From assembly GCA_024398075.1 (NCBI GenBank), contig JAKSJM010000008.1, forward strand, positions 1 through 64,000: DNA of 64,000 bases, written 5' to 3'. Positions 55,699 through 63,891 of this stretch are shown in pieces (the stretch's first letter is position 1; each line of letters starts with the position of its first letter). The stretch comes from Bacteroidales bacterium (lineage in GTDB: Bacteria > Bacteroidota > Bacteroidia > Bacteroidales > UBA932). The notes under the pieces are model-generated. The model was not told the origin of the DNA. It made no database searches and was given only the letters and a program-made list of their open reading frames with translations. A program made the translations under genes and the position numbers.

Positions 55699-55735
55699 AA
55701 AAAAGATGGCTCCCTGCAAAGGGAGCCATCTTTTT
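55699..55735. terminator. Bidirectional terminator between bactofilin and GH9 genes
   Basis: A stem of at least 12 bp (55704-55715 with 55720-55731, loop GCAA) is flanked by A and T runs, so it works for the plus-strand secA operon and the minus-strand NamZ-SSS-GH9 operon. Confidence 0.88.
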
Positions 55736-55751
55736 CTATGTTAAGCGGATA

Positions 55752-57545
55752 TTATTTCCTTGCCTGCTTGGCGCCTTCCATCTGGTATGCAGAGAATGGG
55801 AAAGTAAGGCATGCGGTTCCGTCCATGGTAGGCTCATTTGTCGAGTAATCATGTGTAGAATCGTGATATACCTTGTCACCAGGCTGGAACTCCATGTAGT
55901 TCTTTCCACCCTCCATATTCACGCCTTCAAGGCTCTCGAATATAGTGGAGTATACTGGGCCATCAACGAGACCTCCAGTGGTGTTTCCAAGCTTCTTGTT
56001 GATGATGAACGAATGAGGCTGGGTAGGGTAGTTGCCATCCATAGGAAGTTCGATGATCATACTTACACCCCATGGATTGCATCCGAGTAGCCAGTCACGA
56101 AGAGATCCTTCCATCTCTACAAAGGTGGTGTCGCCAGTGAGCTGGCGATAAAGGATGCACTGGGTGAGAAGCGCTGTGGTCAAGTTGTTTGAGCACCAGA
56201 TGCTAGGGACGCCATAGCAGAACGCTGTTCCATTGGCCTTTTCCCAAACACGCTCGATACCGGCGCGAAGGTTTCTGGTGAATTCAGCAGCGACCTTCTT
56301 GGTGCCATCGCCCTTGGCAAGCCAATAGTGTCCCATGTTCATGAATGGATACCACTGATAGTGGCGAGCGCTGTCGGCTCCCATCCAAGGGGTGACAGGC
56401 TCACGACGACCATATTCTATGGCCTGGGTGAGATACTTCTCCTCTCCGGTGCGATGATACATCTCGAGGGCACCGAGCTCCATGTCATCCACCCAGTTGT
56501 CCTCCTCATAGATATAAGGTGACACTACTGAAGCGGTCTGGCAGTTACCTGGCTTGTCGAGACCAAGCTGATAAGCATCAGCGGCCTTCTGGCCTATCTT
56601 CTCTGCAAACTCAGGGTAGAATGGCTTGAGAATCTCTGCGCCGAGCGCGAAGTCTGAAGCGAACTTTCCTGCGGTGCTTGCTGCACCCATGGTGGCATTC
56701 ATGTACTTGCCTCTCTGCTGAGGCTCACCGGTAATGAAGTAAACAGGACGCGCACCGCCTGGACCCCATCCGTAGTCGGCCTTGTCGTCATGAGGGAAGC
56801 GCATGCCCATGTGGTCGCGGTCGTCGGCGAGCTGGTTGTAGAACTCGCCTGGCTCTGGATTCATTCTGTCTAGCCAATCCATTCCCCAGTATATCTCGTC
56901 GATGATGTCTGGGATGCCGTTTGAACCTTCAGTACCGTCAGCCTGATGTGTGTCGCCGAAAGCCTCTGGATTCTGCTGATATGCAAACATCATCTGGTAG
57001 ATGGCGTTTGCTGTCGTAGTCGTGTACTGAAGACAGTCTGACGCGTCATGCCATCCACCACGTACGTCTATGTGCTGACCAGACTTAGTTGGGTGGTAGA
57101 TGATGATGCCGTCATTCTGATGACAGCTGTCGTGAAGGAATGGGTTCCATCCGCATCTTTGCTGGCGCATATAGTTGAGGACGAAATCCGCAGCTCCATC
57201 ATAAACAGAACCATCAATGTTGATCACTGGTGACTCTGCCTTGTCGGCTACGATGATGTACTTGCCTGGTTTCTCCAGCCTGGAGAAATTCAGCCTGTAG
57301 GTGGATGCCATGTGAAGCAGTGCGTCTGTCGCTACCACTTCTTCAGGCTTAGATTTGAAAACCACTTTCCTGGTGGTGGCATCGATAACCTTGAATGACT
57401 TGACCTTCACAGGGTCATTTGACATGAGAACGGCTACCTTGGACGCCTCTGGGAGGTATCCCAACTGATTTACGCGTATCCATTGGCCTGCAAAGGCCTG
57501 GATGCTCAGAAGGGCAGCTGCGATGGTTAATAGTATGTGTTTCAT
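55752..57545 (-). CDS. Glycoside hydrolase family 9, exported
   Basis: A 597-residue secreted inverting glycosidase. A signal peptide (MKHILLTIAAALLSIQAFAG) is followed by the N-terminal Ig-like domain of GH9 enzymes (IRVNQLGYLPEASKVAVLMSN). The (alpha/alpha)6 catalytic barrel has the nucleophilic-water Asp region in VRGGWHDASDCLQYTTT, then GPGGARPVYFITGEP, and the late HSFIINKKL and YSTNEPTMDGTACL with the catalytic Glu. Most GH9 enzymes are endoglucanases, but some act as exo-beta-glucosaminidases. The ATG overlaps the symporter stop (ATGA), and the operon begins with NamZ, so an amino-sugar or wall-derived substrate is plausible. Confidence 0.9.
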   Translation of the reverse strand: MKHILLTIAAALLSIQAFAGQWIRVNQLGYLPEASKVAVLMSNDPVKVKSFKVIDATTRKVVFKSKPEEVVATDALLHMASTYRLNFSRLEKPGKYIIVADKAESPVINIDGSVYDGAADFVLNYMRQQRCGWNPFLHDSCHQNDGIIIYHPTKSGQHIDVRGGWHDASDCLQYTTTTANAIYQMMFAYQQNPEAFGDTHQADGTEGSNGIPDIIDEIYWGMDWLDRMNPEPGEFYNQLADDRDHMGMRFPHDDKADYGWGPGGARPVYFITGEPQQRGKYMNATMGAASTAGKFASDFALGAEILKPFYPEFAEKIGQKAADAYQLGLDKPGNCQTASVVSPYIYEEDNWVDDMELGALEMYHRTGEEKYLTQAIEYGRREPVTPWMGADSARHYQWYPFMNMGHYWLAKGDGTKKVAAEFTRNLRAGIERVWEKANGTAFCYGVPSIWCSNNLTTALLTQCILYRQLTGDTTFVEMEGSLRDWLLGCNPWGVSMIIELPMDGNYPTQPHSFIINKKLGNTTGGLVDGPVYSTIFESLEGVNMEGGKNYMEFQPGDKVYHDSTHDYSTNEPTMDGTACLTFPFSAYQMEGAKQARK

Positions 57546-58987
57546 TTCTTCTTGATTAGTATGCAAAGACCAATGATGGTGATGACTGCGTTAAGGAGAA
57601 GCAGTTCAAATCCCATGGTGTAGTTATATGCATTCTTCAACCAGCTCTGGATGAAGTAGCATACTACAGGAGCCACGATACATGCTGCAGGAACCCACTT
57701 GTCGCGGACGTCTTTCTTGCAGAACATACCGAATGCGAACAAACCAAGGATTGGGCCGTAGGTGTAGCTCGCAATAGAGTAGACGGCGCTGATGGCGTCC
57801 TGGCTGTTGATGGCGTTGAAGATAATGATGACGAGACCCATGCAGATAGCCATGCCGATGTGCACGTACTTGCGTGTCTTGTCGAGGTTTGGCTTCTTCT
57901 CGGCCTTGAGGATGTCGACGGTGAATGCGGTGGTGAGCGCTGTGAGCGCCGAACCGGCAGCTGAATAAGCGGCTGCGACGAGACCTACCACGAAGAGGAT
58001 GCCGACGATGAGAGGCATGCCTTCAGATGCCACTACGGCGCCGAAGAGGTTGTCCGTGGTGCCGAGCTCTGCGACAATGTCTCCGCTGGTGGTGATGTTT
58101 GCCTGATAGTAGAGCATCAGCAGCACACCGAGCACAAGGAAGAGGAAGATGATGAGTGTCTGTGAGAACACGCTGGTAATGAATCCCTTCTGTGAGTCCT
58201 TGTAGTTCTTGCAGCTGAGGTTTCTCTGGATCATGTCCTGGTCAAGTCCCGTGGTCGCGATGACCATGAAGATGCCGGCGATGAACTGCTTCCAGAAGTA
58301 TGTGCCCTCAGATGGGTTGTCAAAGAAGAAGATTCGAGAATGCTCGCTCTGTGCCACGGTGGTAACCATCTCTCCGAAGTTGATGCCAAGGCCCTTCGCG
58401 ATGAAGATGATGCCGAGGACGACTGAGAGTATGAGGCATGCACTCTTCAGCATGTCTGTCCAGATTACTGTCTTTACGCCACCCTGTGCGGTGTAGAGGC
58501 CGATGAGGGCAATGGAAACGATCACATTGACCCAGAAAGGAATGCCGAGTGGGCTGAATACGAGGCTCTGGAGCACGATGCAGACCACGAAGAAACGTAC
58601 AGCTGCACCAAGCATCTTCGAAACGAAGAAGAACCACGCTCCGGTCTGGTGAGTCGCGCCTCCAAAGCGCTCCTCGAGGTATCCATAGATGGATACGAGG
58701 TTTTTCTTGTAGAAGAGTGGGAGAAGCACATATGCGATGATGATGTAGCCAATGATGAAGCCAAAGGCCATCTGCATGTATGAGAATCCCTTTCCGACTA
58801 CCATACCAGGCACGGAAATGAAGGTTACGCCTGAGATAGGTGCTCCCATCATAGCGATGGCTGATACGATCCAAGGGGTCTCCTTGTTTCCGAAATAGTC
58901 ACCCTTCTTCCTGTTCGCTGCCCAGGAAATGAGGAAAAGCAGGGCAAAGTACCCTGCTATTGTGATTAGAGTAATAAACGGTGTCAT
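57542..58987 (-). CDS. Sodium/solute symporter (SSS family)
   Basis: A 481-residue Na+-driven transporter with about 13 membrane segments. GYFALLFLISWAANRKKGDYFGN opens the protein, GAPISGVTFISVPGM and a KGFSYMQMAFGFIIGY helix follow, and TTGLDQDMIQRNLSCKNYKDSQKG is the usual loop of the sugar and sialic-acid type. GLVAAAYSAAGSALTALTTAF lies in the Na+-binding region. The substrate is probably the product of the neighbouring NamZ or GH9, for example MurNAc or a wall saccharide. Its start overlaps the NamZ stop (TAATG) and its stop overlaps the GH9 start (ATGA). Confidence 0.92.
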   Translation of the reverse strand: MTPFITLITIAGYFALLFLISWAANRKKGDYFGNKETPWIVSAIAMMGAPISGVTFISVPGMVVGKGFSYMQMAFGFIIGYIIIAYVLLPLFYKKNLVSIYGYLEERFGGATHQTGAWFFFVSKMLGAAVRFFVVCIVLQSLVFSPLGIPFWVNVIVSIALIGLYTAQGGVKTVIWTDMLKSACLILSVVLGIIFIAKGLGINFGEMVTTVAQSEHSRIFFFDNPSEGTYFWKQFIAGIFMVIATTGLDQDMIQRNLSCKNYKDSQKGFITSVFSQTLIIFLFLVLGVLLMLYYQANITTSGDIVAELGTTDNLFGAVVASEGMPLIVGILFVVGLVAAAYSAAGSALTALTTAFTVDILKAEKKPNLDKTRKYVHIGMAICMGLVIIIFNAINSQDAISAVYSIASYTYGPILGLFAFGMFCKKDVRDKWVPAACIVAPVVCYFIQSWLKNAYNYTMGFELLLLNAVITIIGLCILIKKK

Positions 58988-60168
58988 TATTCTGCGTAAA
59001 GTAAATATTTGCGTCTAAGTACCTTGAAGTCCTCTACGTCCTGTGCCCATGTGGCCTTGATCTGCTCGGCTGTCATACCGCTCTCAATCATGCCGCGGAT
59101 GTCGCCGCGACCCATGAGACGCTCAAATGAGTTGTAGAAGAACTTCTCGTGATTCTCCACGTGCTGGTATGCATCGATGAAGTAGGTGAGGTCAACACCC
59201 TTTGCGATGATCTCCTCGTCGTCGATTCCCCTGAGGTCCTTGCCGTAGCATTTGTTTCCAAGCTGAGGAGGGTTCTTTGCACCAGGAACGCTCTCTGGAG
59301 TGAATGAGAAGCAAGTAGTGTCATTGTACTCAGGATGTCCATACATCTCGAATGGGCTCTCTGTACCACGTCCAAGGCTGACAGGAGTAGCCTCGAAGTA
59401 GCAGATAGATGGATAGAGATAAACTGAATGCATGGTCTTGAGGTTTGGTGAAGGAGCTACTGGGAGCTCGTATCTGGTCTGATGGTCATAGTTCTCGCAC
59501 TTGATGACATTCAGGCTCTTTACCTTGAGGCTGTCGTCGAGCCATCCTTCTTCATTTTCCATGATGGCGAGCTCACCGAGGGTGAGGCCGTGTACAGTAG
59601 GGATAGGGAGTCTACCTACACCTGAGCGATACTGCATGTCGAGGATAGGGCCATCTACGTACATGCCGTTAGGATTTGGGCGGTCAAATACATAGAACTC
59701 CTTGTCGAAGCGTGCTGCTGACTCCATGAGTTTGGTCATGGTGACATAGTATGTGTAGTAGCGAAGACCTACGTCCTGGATGTCGGTGATGATGGCGTCC
59801 ACATCTGCGAAGTTCAATGAATCAGCATAGTCAAAGTGGCTGCCGTAGAGTGAGACGATGGTTATGCCAGTCTCCTCATCGACGCTGCTTGAGACTACTT
59901 CTCCTGCGTCTGCTGTGCCTCTGAATCCGTGCTCTGGCGAGAAGATCTTCACAACGTTCAATCCATTCTCAGTGAGAAGGTCAAGCGTGTGGCGACCGTC
60001 GCTGACGATACCTGTGTGGTTAGAGAAAAGGGCAATTTTCTTGCCTTTCAGCATAGGCACGTATGTGTCTACGCACTCTGCGCCGACCTTAACTTCAGCA
60101 AGTGCTTTTTCAGTACAAGAAACCGCGCTGACTGTCAAAAGTGCGGCAAGGATGGATTTTAGGTTCAT
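58987..60168 (-). CDS. NamZ-type exo-N-acetylmuramidase (DUF1343), lipoprotein
   Basis: A 393-residue lipoprotein (LLTVSAVSC lipobox). Diagnostic DUF1343 segments are KKIALFSNHTGIVSDGRHTLDLL, FSPEHGFRGTADAGE, ITDIQDVGLRYYTYYVTM, FDRPNPNG, PTVHGLTLGELA and SLGRGTESPFEMYGHPE. Characterised members release MurNAc from the non-reducing end of wall fragments. It is the first gene of the NamZ-symporter-GH9 operon; the next gene starts inside its stop codon. A weak -7 box (minus TATTTTTT, 60216-60209) lies about 40 bp upstream. Confidence 0.9.
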   Translation of the reverse strand: MNLKSILAALLTVSAVSCTEKALAEVKVGAECVDTYVPMLKGKKIALFSNHTGIVSDGRHTLDLLTENGLNVVKIFSPEHGFRGTADAGEVVSSSVDEETGITIVSLYGSHFDYADSLNFADVDAIITDIQDVGLRYYTYYVTMTKLMESAARFDKEFYVFDRPNPNGMYVDGPILDMQYRSGVGRLPIPTVHGLTLGELAIMENEEGWLDDSLKVKSLNVIKCENYDHQTRYELPVAPSPNLKTMHSVYLYPSICYFEATPVSLGRGTESPFEMYGHPEYNDTTCFSFTPESVPGAKNPPQLGNKCYGKDLRGIDDEEIIAKGVDLTYFIDAYQHVENHEKFFYNSFERLMGRGDIRGMIESGMTAEQIKATWAQDVEDFKVLRRKYLLYAE

Positions 60169-60278
60169 GGTATTCGGTATGTTTTAGTTATTTGTATGCT
60201 AATGTACTAAAAAATATCCGCACTTTCTCTAAAAATACCTATATTGGGAAAAATTTTATCTTAAAAACAGTAACTATC

Positions 60279-60827
60279 ATGACACTATTGGTAATTATTG
60301 CAGTCCTCGCAGTCCTTGTACTCTGGGTGATTCGCGTGCAGAACAAGCTGGTTTCAGCAGACGAACTTTGTCAGAATTCAATGAGCCAGATCGGCGTACA
60401 GCAGTCAAGCCGCTGGGATGCGCTCACCGCGCTTGCTGAGCTTGTCAAGTCATACAATGAGCATGAGTATAGAACCCTCATAGAAGTCATTTCTGCTCGT
60501 AAGGATATCACTGGCGCTTCTAAGCCAGAGGATGTTGATACTCAGGAGGAGGCTATCCAGAAGGCTATGATTCAGATCAAGGCAGTAGCTGAGCAGTATC
60601 CTGACCTCAAGGCAGAGGCTAACTATGCTAAGGCTATGGATAGTGTAAATACATATGAGAACCAGGTTCGTATGGCTCGTATGGTATACAATGACACTGT
60701 CACCAAGTATAACCGTATGGTTCGCCAGATTCCTGATTCTATCGTAGCTTCTATCCTCGGCTTCGTGGTGAAGGAGTACCTCAAGGTGGAGGAGTCAAAG
60801 GCTTCCATGCCTTCAATGAATCTGTAA
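60279..60827 (+). CDS. LemA family membrane protein
   Basis: A 182-residue protein with one N-terminal membrane helix (MTLLVIIAVLAVLVLWVI) and a helical cytoplasmic or periplasmic bundle. The LemA pattern is clear: VSADELCQNSMSQIGVQQSSRWDALTALAELVKSY, then EQYPDLKAEANYAKAMDSVNTYENQVRMARMVYNDTVTKYN. The ATG at 60279 starts the helix directly; the longer frame has no membrane start. A near-consensus -7 box (TATATTGG, 60240-60247) lies upstream. The DUF2207 gene starts inside its stop codon, the usual LemA partner arrangement. Confidence 0.92.
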   Translation: MTLLVIIAVLAVLVLWVIRVQNKLVSADELCQNSMSQIGVQQSSRWDALTALAELVKSYNEHEYRTLIEVISARKDITGASKPEDVDTQEEAIQKAMIQIKAVAEQYPDLKAEANYAKAMDSVNTYENQVRMARMVYNDTVTKYNRMVRQIPDSIVASILGFVVKEYLKVEESKASMPSMNL

Positions 60828-62485
60828 TGAAACGTTTGTTCACAAGCATCATAGCGGCATTGGCTACGGCCATTGCCGCTTTCGCTTATGAACCTGCCAT
60901 TCGTGACATTGACATCGTGGTGAAGATTCAGCACGATGGTACCATATCCATACACGAGAGATGGGATGTTACTGCAGCAAGCGGCACTGAGTGGTATCTG
61001 GTGAGGAACAATCTCGCGGATATACGCATCCAGAACTTCGCTGTGTCTGAAAATGGCAGGGAATTCGTCAATGAAGGCGAGTGGGATGTGGACCGTGGCA
61101 TCAATGCCAAGGCTCACAAGTGTGGTATTGTGACCAAGTCCAATGGAGCGGAACTATGCTGGGGCGTCGGTAACTATGGCGATCATGTGTTTGATGTCTA
61201 TTACGACATGACAAATGCAGTGAAGTCTCTTCAGGACTATGATATGCTCCATATCCAGTTTGTGGGAACAGGTCTTTCCAGTACGCCTGAGCATGTTAAG
61301 GTGTCAGTGGAAATTCCTGACGTGCAGATAGATACATCAAACGCTAGAATATGGGGATTTGGTTATGAAGGAAGAGCAAACTTCATAGATGGAAAGGTCG
61401 TGTTTGAGTCTACAGAGCGTTTCCAGTATATGAGTTCCATCATTTCTCTCATTCGTTTGAACAAGGGTATACTAGAGCCTACAAGCATACAGGATCGTCC
61501 GTTCCAGGATGCATTGGATACCGCTATGGAAGGCGCTTATTTCGGGGACGAGGAAGATGATGAAGAAGATGACCTCATATCTTCTTTGCTCGGCCTGGGT
61601 ATACTTGTTTATATATTCTATTTGTTCTCAAAGGGTGGTAGTCGAGTCAGCAAGAAGCAGAAGAAAGCTATTCTTGGATGTGATCCTAAGATGGTCACCT
61701 GGACTCGTGAATTGCCGTTCAATGGCGATCTGCTCAAGGCTGAGTATACGTTGAAGTCACTTGGAAACAGCTCTGGTGACAGTAATTATACCTCTGCTCT
61801 TATTCTTAGGCTGGTTCAGCGTGGATACCTCATCCCTTGTGAGAAGAATGGCGAAATGGAACTTAGGGTGTCTGACAGGGATACACGCGAGCTAGATGAT
61901 GTGGAGAGCATGTTTCTTGGCTTCATGAAGGAGGCCGCTGGAAGAAATGACATACTTGAAAGAAGTGAATTCAAGACCTGGGCATCAAGCCATACCTCTG
62001 CGATCAGACGCTGGTCAAATAAGATTACCTCTGAAGCGAAATCGTCCATGGTTTACTCAGGCGAACTGAACAAGATGCATAAGTATACTCCTGAAGGTCA
62101 GGAGCAGGCGCGACGTACACTTGGCTTCAAGGCATTCCTCAAGGACTTTACACTCGTTAGTGAAAGATCTACTCCAGAGGTGGTTCTGTGGCAGGATTAT
62201 CTCGCTTTCGGAGCGCTGTATGGAATCGCTGAGAAGGTGGCAAGTGAACTGAAGCAGATAAATCCTGATCTATTCAAGCAGGCTGCTACTGCGACTGTCG
62301 CATACGATATGGACTCGCTCATACGCCTTTCCAAGAGCTATAGGGATACAGTAAGGTCAAACTCTTACGAGTCTTCGTCTGGAGGTGGATATTCTGGTGG
62401 AAGCTCTGGTGGCTTCGGCGGAAGCTCATCATTTGGAGGCGGTGGAGGCTTCTCAGGAGGCGGACACGGCGGCGGAAGCCGATAG
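60827..62485 (+). CDS. DUF2207 family membrane protein
   Basis: A 552-residue protein with a signal peptide (residues 1-20), an extracytoplasmic beta domain of about 200 residues (IRDIDIVVKIQHDGTISIHERWDV), a membrane helix (LLGLGILVYIFYLFS, about 250-266) and a cytoplasmic region. The C-terminus is a Gly/Ser-rich tail (about 515-552), as in other DUF2207 proteins. Molecular function is unknown. It overlaps lemA by one base (TAATG); the LemA/DUF2207 pair is widespread. Its last codons form one arm of a 23-bp inverted repeat. Confidence 0.9.
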   Translation: MKRLFTSIIAALATAIAAFAYEPAIRDIDIVVKIQHDGTISIHERWDVTAASGTEWYLVRNNLADIRIQNFAVSENGREFVNEGEWDVDRGINAKAHKCGIVTKSNGAELCWGVGNYGDHVFDVYYDMTNAVKSLQDYDMLHIQFVGTGLSSTPEHVKVSVEIPDVQIDTSNARIWGFGYEGRANFIDGKVVFESTERFQYMSSIISLIRLNKGILEPTSIQDRPFQDALDTAMEGAYFGDEEDDEEDDLISSLLGLGILVYIFYLFSKGGSRVSKKQKKAILGCDPKMVTWTRELPFNGDLLKAEYTLKSLGNSSGDSNYTSALILRLVQRGYLIPCEKNGEMELRVSDRDTRELDDVESMFLGFMKEAAGRNDILERSEFKTWASSHTSAIRRWSNKITSEAKSSMVYSGELNKMHKYTPEGQEQARRTLGFKAFLKDFTLVSERSTPEVVLWQDYLAFGALYGIAEKVASELKQINPDLFKQAATATVAYDMDSLIRLSKSYRDTVRSNSYESSSGGGYSGGSSGGFGGSSSFGGGGGFSGGGHGGGSR

Positions 62486-62538
62486 AATGAAAAAGAGATG
62501 GCTCTCGGAAGGGGACCATCTCTTTTTCATTCTATCGG
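62479..62538. terminator. Shared terminator: 23-bp inverted repeat across two gene ends
   Basis: 62479-62501 is an exact inverted copy of 62516-62538 (14-bp loop). Its arms include the last codons and stop of DUF2207 on the plus strand (62483-62485) and the last codons and stop of the SprT-like gene on the minus strand (62527-62529). T-runs in the stems allow termination in both directions. Confidence 0.85.
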
Positions 62539-63195
62539 CGAGAGCCTGCCTAGATGCCACTCCAGCGGAGTGGCTGTCGCGAGGTGCTTCTGCAGCTCGT
62601 CTGCCGGCACTCTGTAGATTTTTGGTGTGCGGGAGCGGGGGAGACTGTTGAAGAATGGGTCGGTCGACCGGTACCATTGGCTCGAGACTATACGATAGTA
62701 GAAGGGGAGTCGGCGCTTGATGCTCAGCGCCTTGGTTTGCGCACAGACCGTGACCCCGATGGTGCCGTCCTTGAGCGTGGTGACGCAGATTATATGCTGT
62801 CTCAAAGTGGTATCCATCACCCTCTCGGCCTCCGTCGCCTTGTGTGATATGGTGAGATGCCTTCCTGTGGCATTGATCTGAGCCATCTTTGCTCGAAACA
62901 ATTGGCCATGCGTAGAAGTGTCGCGCACGCCACTTGAGAAAATCTGCAGATGAATCATTTCGTGAAGAAGCGTGTCCTCTACTTCCTGCTCTGGAAGGTC
63001 AAGGCGCGCACTGATGGAAATGACGAAGTCAAAGTATACGCGCTTAAGACCGACTATCTTTGATTTGCACCTGCAGTTGCCCATGTAGGTCTTGGCATTC
63101 GTGACGCGTATTTTCGCAGTGGGCAACCCTCCACCGAAATAGATGTCGTTGAACTGCGAAAAACGCTCCTGGAGATACTCTACAGTAGGTTTCAT
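62527..63195 (-). CDS. SprT-like zinc metalloprotease
   Basis: A 222-residue protein with an SprT domain: YLQERFSQFNDIYFGGGLPTAKIRV, then the zinc site in LLHEMIHLQI (HExxH) and a further His in STHGQLFRAKMAQIN. Eukaryotic relatives (Spartan) cleave DNA-protein crosslinks; the bacterial role is less known. No signal peptide, so cytosolic. The start overlaps the GNAT gene stop by four bases, so the two are cotranscribed. Confidence 0.88.
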   Translation of the reverse strand: MKPTVEYLQERFSQFNDIYFGGGLPTAKIRVTNAKTYMGNCRCKSKIVGLKRVYFDFVISISARLDLPEQEVEDTLLHEMIHLQIFSSGVRDTSTHGQLFRAKMAQINATGRHLTISHKATEAERVMDTTLRQHIICVTTLKDGTIGVTVCAQTKALSIKRRLPFYYRIVSSQWYRSTDPFFNSLPRSRTPKIYRVPADELQKHLATATPLEWHLGRLSPIE

Positions 63196-63614
63196 ACCTT
63201 CAGTTTAAATACTCCAGTTTCGTATGGCTGAAAACCAATGCTCATGTACAGCGTCCTAGCAGCAACCCTAGATGGACGTGATGTCAGTTCAATGGTGCCG
63301 CCACCTGCTTCGTGGACCATGTCTATCGCAGCCTGAAGCAGCTGCTTGGCATATCCCTTGCCACGCGCCTTTTCGTCTACCACCACATCTTCGATCCAGT
63401 ACTTCATGCCTGTAGGGATGCAGTAGCTTGCTAGCGTGAGCATGCCTACGACACAGTCCTCTTCCTCCACGACAAAGAGCGTAGAGTTATTGGAATCGAT
63501 TATGTCCTGAAGCTGCTTCAGAGTGAATGTCACTTCCTTTGGACTAAGCTGAGAGAGCAGCGCTCTTATCTGCTGAACTGCCTCTTCGCTGGCTTTTGTC
63601 AATATCTTTACCAT
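63192..63614 (-). CDS. GNAT family N-acetyltransferase
   Basis: A 140-residue acetyltransferase. The acetyl-CoA-binding motif A is YWIEDVVVDEKARGKGYAKQLLQAAI (RGKGYA), and the final strand is ARTLYMSIGFQPYETGVFKL. The substrate is unknown; it could be a protein or small amine. It is the first gene of a two-gene unit with the SprT-like gene. A perfect -7 box (63623-63630) ends 8 bases before the ATG. Confidence 0.9.
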   Translation of the reverse strand: MVKILTKASEEAVQQIRALLSQLSPKEVTFTLKQLQDIIDSNNSTLFVVEEEDCVVGMLTLASYCIPTGMKYWIEDVVVDEKARGKGYAKQLLQAAIDMVHEAGGGTIELTSRPSRVAARTLYMSIGFQPYETGVFKLKV

Positions 63615-63622
63615 AGCGTCTG

Positions 63623-63630
63623 CAAAGGTA
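63623..63630 (-). promoter_or_regulatory. -7 box of the GNAT-SprT promoter
   Basis: The minus strand reads TACCTTTG, a perfect match 8 bp before the ATG, predicting a nearly leaderless mRNA. Confidence 0.65.
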
Positions 63631-63654
63631 AAAAATTACTCTCAGATTTTGCGA

Positions 63655-63891
63655 CTAGTACTTCACGATATAATCACTCTTGACCTCGAACCTCGTGCCA
63701 AGATGTGGTGCCTCTCTACCGAAAGAGACGCTCTTGCCTCCGTGCTGGGTGGAGTTGAATCTATAGATGATGCTCAGCACGCAGACCTGTCGTCAGTATA
63801 GTCCCCGATAGTGTTTTGTCTGATTGGGGCCTGTGCTGTAGCGGCGAACGCAAATAAGCACAGTAGTGTGATAGCAATTATTTTCCTCCAT
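63655..63891 (-). pseudogene. Small secreted protein, broken by frameshifts
   Basis: The minus strand has ATGGAGGAAAAT at 63891. Removing one G gives MRKIIAITLLCLFAFAATAQ, a clean signal peptide, so a one-base insertion just after the start is likely. The frame then reads APIRQNTIGDYTDDR and stops. A second change of frame near 63790 restores QVCVLSIIYRFNSTQ, SFGREAPHLGTRFEVKSDY and a stop at 63655. The intact product would have been about 79 residues. I do not recognise the family. A near-consensus -7 box (AATATTTG) lies about 45 bp upstream. Sequencing error is possible. Confidence 0.55.

Noticed and set aside
62380..62482. DNA repeat array at the Gly/Ser-rich end of DUF2207
   Set aside because: The repetition comes from a Gly/Ser protein tail common to the family; no regular DNA unit is present.
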